Source: an uncultured Collinsella sp. (lineage in GTDB: Bacteria > Actinomycetota > Coriobacteriia > Coriobacteriales > Coriobacteriaceae). From it: a DNA stretch of 7,631 nt. Made by a program: the position numbers and the translations under genes. This document shows positions 1 through 4,945 of the stretch, in pieces (within the stretch, counting starts at the first letter, position 1; each line of letters opens with the position of its first letter). The notes below the pieces were generated by a model that ran no database searches, was not told the origin of the DNA, and saw only the letters and a list, made by a program, of their open reading frames with translations. Where the stretch lies: assembly GCA_900550965.1 (NCBI GenBank), contig URUC01000091.1, positions 1 to 7,631 of the forward strand. The letters are read 5' to 3'.

Positions 1-461
1 ATGCAGACGCCTGCCCGGTCACGCGCGAGTCGATTGACTGCGCGCGGCGGGCGGGCGTCGCCGTTGTTATCGCCGGCAATAGCACGCAAAACCTGGAACG
101 GCACATTCGCCGCGACGACCCGCGCGATGCCGAGCACGCGCGACGCGGCTTTTGGGTCACGACGCTCGACGTGAGCGTGGGCGCCGACAGCGCCGACTTT
201 GCCATTGTCGAACGCCTGCAGGCGGGCGACGTGGTCGTGACGCAGGACATTGGCTTGGCGAGCATGGTGCTCGGGCGCAATGCCGCCGCTATCGGTGTGC
301 GCGGGCGCGTCTACGACAAAGCAACCATCGACATGCAGCTGTTTATTCGCCACGAGGAAAAGAAGGTGCGCCGCGCCGGCGGACGCACTCGCGGACCGGC
401 GGCATTTACCAGCGAAGACCGCGCCCGCTTTAAACGCAACCTCACCGAGTTGCTGCACTAA
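1..461 (+). CDS. YaiI/YqxD family protein (DUF188), 5'-truncated by window edge
   Basis: The reading frame is open from base 3 to a TAA at 459-461, giving 152 visible residues. It opens with ADACPVTRES, the N-terminal signature of the DUF188 (YaiI/YqxD) family, whose members normally start a few residues earlier with a (V)DADACP motif, so only about 5-8 residues are missing. Other family features follow in order: DVSVGADSADFAIVERL, then GDVVVTQDIGLASMVL, then a GVRGRVYDKATID stretch, and a C-terminal region with RTRGPAAFTSEDRARF. The family is small, cytosolic and widely conserved. A PIN-like nuclease fold has been suggested for it, with the Asp residues of DADACP and TQDIGLA as candidate metal ligands, but its role in the cell is not established. 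It converges with the minus-strand transporter, and a pair of palindromes lies between the two. The family call is firm; the function is unknown. Confidence 0.9.
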   Translation, partial: ADACPVTRESIDCARRAGVAVVIAGNSTQNLERHIRRDDPRDAEHARRGFWVTTLDVSVGADSADFAIVERLQAGDVVVTQDIGLASMVLGRNAAAIGVRGRVYDKATIDMQLFIRHEEKKVRRAGGRTRGPAAFTSEDRARFKRNLTELLH

Positions 462-464
462 CCA

Positions 465-499
465 AGGTAGGTTTTTGGGACATGTCCGGAAATCTACCT
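465..499. repeat. Palindromic repeat, copy 1 (GACATGTC-centred)
   Basis: The outer arms AGGTAG (465-470) and CTACCT (494-499) flank a perfect 10-bp palindrome GGACATGTCC at 478-487. The intervening T-rich and A-rich bases (472-474 with 490-492) also pair, so nearly the whole element can form a stem with one offset base at 477. It lies 4 bp after the stop codon of the DUF188 gene. No U-tract follows the stem, so it is not a classical intrinsic terminator, although a terminator-like role between convergent genes is possible. A binding site or a REP-like dispersed element are the alternatives. Confidence 0.7.
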
Positions 500-534
500 A
501 TTTGTTTTGGCGGCGGGGAATGCCCTGGTCACAG

Positions 535-569
535 AGGTAGATCGTAAGACATGTCCCAATAATCTACTT
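535..569. repeat. Palindromic repeat, copy 2 (GACATGTC-centred)
   Basis: This second copy has the same layout as the one at 465-499: AGGTAG at 535-540, central GACATGTC at 548-555, and CTACTT at 564-569. Its right end supplies the stop codon of the minus-strand transporter (TAA read from 570-568). The two copies are 35 bp apart with the same 35-bp length and share the outer AGGTAG/AATCTAC and central ACATGTCC blocks, but differ at several inner positions. They are therefore diverged copies of one element, not a recent duplication. Confidence 0.65.
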
Positions 570-1656
570 AAAGGCCAACGGCGGAGAGGATGAGGCCCCA
601 GCCAGCGCCGATGACGTACATCATGATCAGGAACACGGCATTTTCGCGGGCGCTGCGGTTGGTGCGGAACAGCACCAGATAACCCACGCCGGCGGAAATG
701 AGCGTGCCGGCGAGCATCGGGGCCAGCTGCAGCGCGCCTTCCAGGTACAGTTGCGTGATGACGACGCTGGCCGAGCAGTTGGGGATCAGGCCGACGAGTG
801 CCGAGCCCAGGACCGCAAGCGTCTCGTTGCCGCGCAGGAACTGCTCGATTGCGGACTCGCCGAACGTCTCGAGCACGGCAACCAGAATCAGCGTCACCAG
901 GAAAATGAATACCGATACCTGCACGGTGTGGGAGATGGCGCTGCGGATAATCGACAGGACAGGCGTCCCTTCGTGGGAATGGGAGTGACCGTGACCATCA
1001 TGGTGTTCATATTCGCCCTCATGACCGTGATCGTGGCCATGTCCGTGTTCGTGCTCGTCCTCGTCTTCATCACAACCGCAATGGTCGCGCTCGCACAGCT
1101 CGTGGATGTGGTCGGCGCTCACGCCCGCCTCGGCCACCTCGTCGATGATGTCACCGCCAGTGTGGTCGTCGTGCGCGCAATTCACGTGGGCCGGGTTGGC
1201 CGCGGTTCCCAGCACGGTGCGGCGAATCGCCGCATGCGCGCGAGCGTTACGACGCAGGCCGCGAATGGCGGCGTCCACGATAAAGCCCGTGACCAGCGCG
1301 ATCAGTGCCTTCGAAGCCAAAAGCATCGCCATGGTCTGCACGGGCACCTGCTCGGCGAGCAACAGCGGCAGCATCTCATCGGAGGTCGAAAGGAACACCG
1401 CCACCAACGTGCCCAAGGTCACGACACGACCGGCGTACAGTGTGGCCGCCATTGCCGAAAAGCCGCACTGCGGCACCATGCCCAGCAGCGAGCCAACCAC
1501 GGGACCCGTGGCGCCGGCGCGCTTGATGGCCCCGTTAACGCGGTCGCCCGCGACGTGCTCCAAGGTCTCGAGGGCCAGATACGTCACCAACAAAAACGGC
1601 ACCAGCGACAGCGTGTCCTTGCCGGCGTCGAGCAAAATATCAATCAGCAAATCCAT
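568..1656 (-). CDS. Putative heavy-metal/manganese exporter (ArsP_2-type, 'putative manganese transporter' family)
   Basis: This 362-aa integral membrane protein has two hydrophobic halves (about residues 1-130 and 232-362). Each half carries a Pro-Asn/Gln-Cys motif: VPQCGFSA at 61-68, followed by STSDEMLP at 90-97, and IPNCSASVV at 291-299, followed by TQLYLEGAL. These motifs mark the ArsP_2 / putative manganese transporter family of predicted heavy-metal exporters. Between the halves, residues 181-229 form a hydrophilic loop with 15 His, Cys188, Cys193 and Cys195 and an acidic run (DEDEDE), suited to binding Zn, Ni, Co or Mn. The predicted role is efflux or handling of a divalent metal across the cytoplasmic membrane; the true substrate cannot be read from sequence, and arsenic is only a legacy name. 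The ATG is preceded by GAAAGG about 11 nt upstream, and no closer start is better placed. The gene diverges from the exonuclease gene and has its own promoter and operator-like dyad. Confidence 0.85.
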   Translation of the reverse strand: MDLLIDILLDAGKDTLSLVPFLLVTYLALETLEHVAGDRVNGAIKRAGATGPVVGSLLGMVPQCGFSAMAATLYAGRVVTLGTLVAVFLSTSDEMLPLLLAEQVPVQTMAMLLASKALIALVTGFIVDAAIRGLRRNARAHAAIRRTVLGTAANPAHVNCAHDDHTGGDIIDEVAEAGVSADHIHELCERDHCGCDEDEDEHEHGHGHDHGHEGEYEHHDGHGHSHSHEGTPVLSIIRSAISHTVQVSVFIFLVTLILVAVLETFGESAIEQFLRGNETLAVLGSALVGLIPNCSASVVITQLYLEGALQLAPMLAGTLISAGVGYLVLFRTNRSARENAVFLIMMYVIGAGWGLILSAVGL

Positions 1657-1699
1657 GAAGGATGGAACCTTTCGTGTCTTTCGGCAGCATTGTAAAAGT

Positions 1700-1716
1700 C
1701 CTAGCGGTCAACTAGG
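1700..1716. promoter_or_regulatory. Operator-like dyad at the exporter transcription start
   Basis: CCTAG-N7-CTAGG is a perfect 5-bp-arm dyad (1700-1704 and 1712-1716) with weaker matches extending outward (TT pairs with AA four to five bases further out). It overlaps the predicted start point of the minus-strand promoter, which is where a repressor would act. The general form (AGG/CCT half sites) recalls DtxR/MntR-type operators, but it is not a match to a consensus I can cite. It is clearly different from the ATATGA-type operators of the metal-sensor gene. Confidence 0.3.
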
Positions 1717-1718
1717 GT

Positions 1719-1746
1719 ATTGTAGTTGTCCCGGGCGCGGTGCCAA
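1719..1746 (-). promoter_or_regulatory. Predicted promoter of the minus-strand metal exporter
   Basis: Read on the minus strand, TTGGCA (1746-1741) and TACAAT (1724-1719) are each one base from the sigma-A consensus and are separated by 16 bp. Transcription would start near 1712 and leave a leader of about 56 nt before the ATG at 1656. A second TACAAT lies at 1694-1689 but has no matching -35 box. Confidence 0.45.
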
Positions 1747-1827
1747 TAGTTGCCCATGGTAAACTATCATCTCGCCACAACTCAGTAACCCCGAGCCGCG
1801 CGACGCGGCCCGTCCAAGGAGCAGCCT

Positions 1828-2796
1828 ATGAACGTTTCGCAAGCACTCGAATACGAACGCCAACCGTTTATCCCTATGTTTATCTATGGCGATCACGGCG
1901 CCATGGAGTCCGAGCGCCAGAAGGGCGAAGAGGCCCTCAAGGTGCTCGAGACCGAGTACTTTACCGCCGAGGGCGACCCCAGCTTCGACTTTGCCACCGT
2001 GCGCGACCTGGCCGACCGCAACCGCGACCTGTGCGACCAGATTGGCGAGGCACGCCTGCGCAACGTGACGCCCGCGACGCTTTCGCGCGGCCTGTCCGAT
2101 GCTGACACCTGCGCCGCCATCGGCAAGATGCAAAAGCGCACTGCCGCGTCCGTTATGCGCGAAATCCGCGGCGACCGCGACGCGCTCGGCGTGGCCTACG
2201 CCCGCAAACCCATCCAGGGCACCGTGCTCGGTATCGACATCGAGACCACCGGCCGTGCACCCGAGCGCGGCTATATCATCAACGTGGGCTGGGAGATCAT
2301 GGAGCTCACCAGCGACGCCGTCCCGCACGACGCCGAGGCACACTACTGCGGCCTGCCCGACATCTACCGCGGCGAGGATGTACCGCTGTCGAATATCCAC
2401 CACATCGCCTGGGACGACATCGACGGCAAAACGCCCTTCCGCGAGAACAAGGAGCTGCAAAAGCAGCTGCTCAAGCTTATGAAGAAGTACCCGTACATGG
2501 CGCATAACGCCGCCTTTGAGGACAGCTGGTTCAAGATTCACCTGGACGGTTACGCCGAGGCACGCCGCGCGGGCAAGATCATTGTCATCGACTCGCGCCA
2601 GATCTGCCGCAGCCTGGACGCCGACGTGCGCTCGCTCCCCCGCGAGTCCGCCCCCGCCGCGCTCGAGAACTGGGCACGCCGTCGCGGCACCCTCGCGCCC
2701 GACGCCAACGAGCAGCATCTGGGTCTGGACGACACCGACCTCATGCTCCGCACGGTACAGGCCGAGTTCAACCTCAAGAACCTATTCGCGAAATAA
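1828..2796 (+). CDS. DEDDh-family 3'-5' exonuclease-like protein
   Basis: This 322-aa cytosolic protein has a C-terminal half that fits the DnaQ-like DEDDh exonuclease fold. Exo I is LGIDIETTG at 134-142 (Asp137, Glu139). The Exo II region is MAHNAAFED at 224-232. Exo III is HLGLDD at 297-302 (His297, Asp302). Such domains remove nucleotides from 3' ends of DNA or RNA using two metal ions. At the Exo II position where the DNA polymerase III epsilon subunit has HNAAFD, this protein has HNAAFE followed by Asp232, so the second ligand is a Glu or is shifted by one. Residues 1-130 match no domain I recognise; they are charged and predicted helical. The start is supported by AAGGAG at 1816-1821, 6 nt before the ATG. 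It is probably a single-gene unit: divergent from the exporter and followed by a strong hairpin at 2862-2897. The substrate and pathway are unknown. Confidence 0.8.
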   Translation: MNVSQALEYERQPFIPMFIYGDHGAMESERQKGEEALKVLETEYFTAEGDPSFDFATVRDLADRNRDLCDQIGEARLRNVTPATLSRGLSDADTCAAIGKMQKRTAASVMREIRGDRDALGVAYARKPIQGTVLGIDIETTGRAPERGYIINVGWEIMELTSDAVPHDAEAHYCGLPDIYRGEDVPLSNIHHIAWDDIDGKTPFRENKELQKQLLKLMKKYPYMAHNAAFEDSWFKIHLDGYAEARRAGKIIVIDSRQICRSLDADVRSLPRESAPAALENWARRRGTLAPDANEQHLGLDDTDLMLRTVQAEFNLKNLFAK

Positions 2797-2861
2797 CCGA
2801 TCCATCTGCGGGAGCGCCTGCCAGGCACAGTGCAATCCGTCTGGAGGCACCGGCACGCAGT

Positions 2862-2897
2862 AAACTAGGGCGCAGTCTTATGGCTGCACCCTAGTTT
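2862..2897 (+). terminator. Hairpin terminator after the exonuclease gene
   Basis: AAACTAGGG (2862-2870) pairs perfectly with CCCTAGTTT (2889-2897), and inside it GCAG (2872-2875) pairs with CTGC (2884-2887). This gives a 13-bp stem with one C/A mismatch and an 8-nt loop. It starts 65 nt after the stop codon. The only T-run is the TTT ending the 3' arm, so termination strength is uncertain; the symmetrical AAA/TTT ends would allow it to work in both directions. Confidence 0.6.
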
Positions 2898-2944
2898 GCA
2901 TCAAAACGAGCAAATTCGCGTGCTTCACATAGTCGGCAGGTTGG

Positions 2945-2973
2945 CCCACCTACTTTTTTCGAGTTGTTCGGCC
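2945..2973 (+). repeat. Dispersed 29-bp repeat, copy A (direct)
   Basis: This is one of four related copies around the nuclease-fold gene. It contains CACCTAC, a T-run, then CGAGTTGTTCGGCC. Aligned without gaps it matches copy C at 25 of 29 positions and the reverse complement of copy B at 22 of 29. Read in one frame it encodes VGPPTFFELFGQL and then stops shortly after; no start or ribosome site makes it a gene here. Confidence 0.7.
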
Positions 2974-3107
2974 AGCTGAACCACTAGTCGAGGCCCCTTG
3001 AACCGCAATCGAGCGCTATAGTCGCCCCAATTTCGCAACCAAGCCCCATAAATCTACCTGAATCAATTCGAATAGGACGTTGCGATCGCACCATTCGTAT
3101 AGGATAA

Positions 3108-3136
3108 GGCCGAATAACTCAAATTATGTTGGTGAG
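3108..3136 (-). repeat. Dispersed 29-bp repeat, copy B (inverted)
   Basis: This is the inverted partner of copy A, about 134 bp away, so the two could pair as stem arms or mark the ends of a small element. In reverse complement it reads as peptide SPT-stop-FELFG, the same core as the other copies but broken by a stop. It straddles the upstream ATG at 3126, which argues against that ATG as the start of the nuclease-fold gene. Confidence 0.65.
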
Positions 3137-3347
3137 GCATCTGAGCGGTCGGCAAAAACGCTTAGAAGCTACGAATCCGCAACTAAAGTTCACCAAAATG
3201 GGGCGGCCGACAGAAACCTCCCCAGCCGAAGCTGCCCCCCTCAATACGACAGCTCAAAACCCACCGTTCGCAGAAGATAAGCCGCGCCCCAATACCGTTG
3301 CCCGAAGTTTCGGGCGTATATGGCGTCCGCTATGCCATCATGCGCGT

Positions 3348-4556
3348 ATGGGAATCGTTCTGTCACATACCACGGCACGCGCTGTATACCAAACAGTCAA
3401 CTCGCTCGCAAGCTACGCGACCGATCCCATACCCATGGAAAAGATCAAGGTGTCTGCGCCGACCACGTCCGACCTGGAAGCGGCGCGAGCATGGCTCAAC
3501 AGAAAGAATGTCGATTCTGAAAGCATCCATGTGCTGACGTTTTCCAATAATGCCAAAAGGCACCGCAAGGGCTGCATCTGCCACTGCACGCGCTATACGT
3601 TTGATGCAGAAAGCTACCTAGAACTCGAGCCGAACGTCCACATCGTCGATATCAAGCTGTGCGCGTTAGAAGCAGCAGCCGACCTCAACCTTTCGGAGCT
3701 CGTTGAGTATTACTTTGAAATCTGCGGCTCCTACGCGCTTGGAACGTCCGACGAAACTCAATATCGCGAGCGCCCAGCCCTAACCAGCGTTGAAGAGCTC
3801 AGAGCCTTCTTTTCAGAGGCATCGGGGTATCGTGGATCTAATAAAGCACTTAAGGCACTTTCTTATGTACGCGAAGGCTGTCGCTCCCCACTCGAAACGG
3901 CGTTTGTCATGATGCTGACAATGCCCAAGTCAATGGGTGGCTTAGCCATACGCGCTATCAAAACGGACTATCCGATCCCAGTCCCCAAAAGATACGCCGC
4001 CCTAACGCGACGGACGGTTTTCTACCTCGACGCGCTGCTCGAAAATTCGATGACCGATATCGAATACAACGGCTTTTACCACGACGAGCCCGAACAGCAA
4101 TCAATTGACGAGGAACGCCGAAACACGCTGCGAAACATGGGATATGCCGTTATCACAGTTAGTCGTCATTCGTTTTTCAAGCAGTCCGCTTTTAGACGGG
4201 TCATGGAAGCGATTCGCATTCGCGAGAAGATATGGCCCGGTCGACTCCCGGATAACTTCGCCATCCTGCAAGAAACTCTTCGTCAATTTGTCTTGCGGCG
4301 CTACTTCGAATACGGCCGCCGCGTCCTGGAGACACTCAAAGAAGAAGAGGCCGCCAAGCGCGAAATTGCAAGCCAATATCCGCAAGCTGATGACCCGAGC
4401 ATCAACGATGTGCCCGAACCCGACGACATGCAACACGTCGGGGCCCTTGCTGAGGAAATCAATGGGCCTTGGGAAAGCGACATTTTCGCAAAAATCGATG
4501 AAAACCGCACGGAAGACGACACGATTATTGATCTAATTGAGAATTCGCTCTTCTAA
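3348..4556 (+). CDS. Predicted PD-(D/E)XK (DUF559/Vsr-like) nuclease-fold protein, AbiEi-like layout, function unknown
   Basis: From ATG 3348 this is 402 aa, beginning MGIVLSHTTARAVY, which resembles the start of AbiEi-type and Coriobacterial paralogous proteins. The frame is open upstream to ATG 3126 (476 aa), but that extension carries repeat B and nothing conserved; neither start has a ribosome site, so the true start is uncertain. The middle (about 95-130) reads VHIVDIKLCALEAA...YYFEICGSYAL, the region before the nuclease fold in such proteins. The C-terminal domain has SPLE (Glu183), MGGLA, then DIEYNGFYH (Asp237, Glu239, His245), Asp254 and EERRNTLRNMGYAVITV. This is the S-x-x-E...(D)xEYxG..H...D..R...L..GY pattern of DUF559/Vsr-like PD-(D/E)XK folds. 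A GCICHC cluster sits at 75-80 and an acidic tail follows residue 345. GC content is clearly lower (45-50% in sampled 60-base stretches, versus up to 70% in the exonuclease gene), suggesting transfer. Activity is unproven. Confidence 0.65.
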   Translation: MGIVLSHTTARAVYQTVNSLASYATDPIPMEKIKVSAPTTSDLEAARAWLNRKNVDSESIHVLTFSNNAKRHRKGCICHCTRYTFDAESYLELEPNVHIVDIKLCALEAAADLNLSELVEYYFEICGSYALGTSDETQYRERPALTSVEELRAFFSEASGYRGSNKALKALSYVREGCRSPLETAFVMMLTMPKSMGGLAIRAIKTDYPIPVPKRYAALTRRTVFYLDALLENSMTDIEYNGFYHDEPEQQSIDEERRNTLRNMGYAVITVSRHSFFKQSAFRRVMEAIRIREKIWPGRLPDNFAILQETLRQFVLRRYFEYGRRVLETLKEEEAAKREIASQYPQADDPSINDVPEPDDMQHVGALAEEINGPWESDIFAKIDENRTEDDTIIDLIENSLF

Positions 4557-4574
4557 AGGCGATCTCTGCGGATG

Positions 4575-4603
4575 TCCACCTACATTTTTCGACTTATTCG
4601 GCC
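4575..4603 (+). repeat. Dispersed 29-bp repeat, copy C (direct)
   Basis: This copy lies 18 bp after the nuclease-fold gene, in the same orientation as copy A. Within the core it differs from A at three sites, all third codon positions of the shared peptide frame (ACT/ACA, GAG/GAC, TTG/TTA). The frame reads CPPTFFDLFGRR. Confidence 0.7.
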
Positions 4604-4767
4604 GCCGATGTGCCGGATTGGCCGCAGCAATGCTCAATATAACTTTAGATAAAACTGATTCTGCAGGAACTCCCGTAGAGGAAGAACTGATTCTCGCGGT
4701 ATTTAACACGATAAAGTACAAATATGAACAGTTCTAATGCTTCTCAAGGTGGCTTTCTTAGCATGCT

Positions 4768-4796
4768 GGCCGAACATCTCGAAATATGTTGGCGAG
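4768..4796 (-). repeat. Dispersed 29-bp repeat, copy D (inverted)
   Basis: This is the inverted partner of copy C, 164 bp away, and matches copy B at 24 of 29 positions. On the minus strand it reads CSPTYFEMFGQHAKKA and is preceded in frame by FSAGW. A related SAGW also precedes copy A, but one frame off. A short minus-strand reading frame covers it (4703-4894), but that frame overlaps the sensor promoter and has no convincing start, so it is treated as repeat material. Confidence 0.65.
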
Positions 4797-4871
4797 CATT
4801 GCGTCGATGTCTCCCAACCCGCAGAAAATCGCCGAGGCGGCAAGCAGTCATCGAAATTATCGCAAATTGTA

Positions 4872-4899
4872 TTGACATATGAACATGCGCTCATATAAT
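4872..4899 (+). promoter_or_regulatory. Consensus sigma-A promoter of the metal-sensor operon
   Basis: TTGACA (4872-4877) and TATAAT (4894-4899) are both perfect consensus boxes, separated by 16 bp. The predicted start is near 4906. Such a strong core promoter suits a gene held down by a repressor: operator 1 covers the spacer and -10 box, and operator 2 lies just downstream of the start. Confidence 0.9.
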
Positions 4900-4932
4900 C
4901 GAAAGTAAATTATATGAGCGCATGTTCATATG
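4876..4932. promoter_or_regulatory. Double ArsR/SmtB-type operator forming a perfect 24-bp inverted repeat
   Basis: Bases 4876-4899 are the exact reverse complement of 4909-4932, separated by 9 bp. Each arm is itself an imperfect palindrome: ATATGA-ACATGCGC-TCATAT (4877-4896) and ATATGA-GCGCATGT-TCATAT (4912-4931). This matches the general shape of ArsR/SmtB operators (A/T-rich half sites around TGA/TCA). Together the sites span the -10 box, the start point and the edge of the ribosome site, predicting tight autorepression. The symmetry also places a TATAAT on the minus strand (4914-4909), but its -35 (CTTTCA) is poor. Confidence 0.85.
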
Positions 4933-4945
4933 AAAGGATATTGCA

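Larger units (their letters stand above)
2797..3347. other. Gene-free stretch between exonuclease and nuclease-fold gene
   Basis: It holds the hairpin at 2862-2897 and repeat copies A and B. The part from 3138 to 3347 is open in the frame of the downstream gene but has no Shine-Dalgarno site at its ATG codons (3126, 3198), and its translation is low in recognisable features. A weak promoter-like pair, TTGCGA (3080-3085) and GATAAG (3103-3108) with 17 bp between, could serve the downstream gene. I see no RNA gene. Confidence 0.5.
4557..4871. other. Low-GC gene-free stretch with repeat pair C/D and a possible gene remnant
   Basis: Besides repeats C and D, this stretch contains a short AT-rich reading frame (ATG 4630 to TAA 4735-4737) encoding 35 aa, MLNITLDKTDSAGTPVEEEL continuing to AVFNTIKYKYEQF. 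It has protein-like composition but no ribosome site, and the same frame is open further upstream through repeat C. It may be the remnant of a lost gene. No terminator hairpin for the nuclease-fold gene is evident. Confidence 0.35.

Noticed and set aside
970..1116. His/Gly-rich repetitive coding sequence considered as a tandem DNA repeat
   Set aside because: The repetition follows from HGHGH codons in the exporter loop and has no regular DNA unit.
751..1695. 314-codon plus-strand open frame opposite the metal exporter
   Set aside because: Its hydrophobic stretch arises from the antisense of the His-rich loop. The minus strand carries the family motifs, ribosome site and promoter.
1708..2718. 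336-codon minus-strand open frame opposite the exonuclease gene
   Set aside because: Same shadow effect; the plus strand has the DEDDh motifs and a good ribosome site.
1709..2870. Shared AACTAGGG at 1710-1717 and at 2863-2870
   Set aside because: An 8-base match in unrelated settings (an operator-like dyad and a terminator stem); chance is a sufficient explanation.
3126..3347. N-terminal extension of the nuclease-fold gene from ATG 3126
   Set aside because: It overlaps repeat B, has no ribosome site and shows no conserved sequence; the family-like start is MGIVLSHTTA at 3348. It remains possible, since 3348 also lacks a ribosome site.
4537..4737. 66-codon frame starting at TTG inside the end of the nuclease-fold gene
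   Set aside because: No ribosome site, rare start codon, and its N-terminal part is only the translation of repeat C. The final 35 codons are kept as a possible remnant.
4703..4894. 63-codon minus-strand frame covering repeat D
   Set aside because: Its start region lies inside the sensor promoter and operator, with no ribosome site. Treated as repeat-derived sequence.
2797..4945. Possible CRISPR array or insertion sequence from the repeated 29-bp units
   Set aside because: There are only four copies, in alternating orientation with unequal gaps, and no cas or transposase genes, so neither fits.
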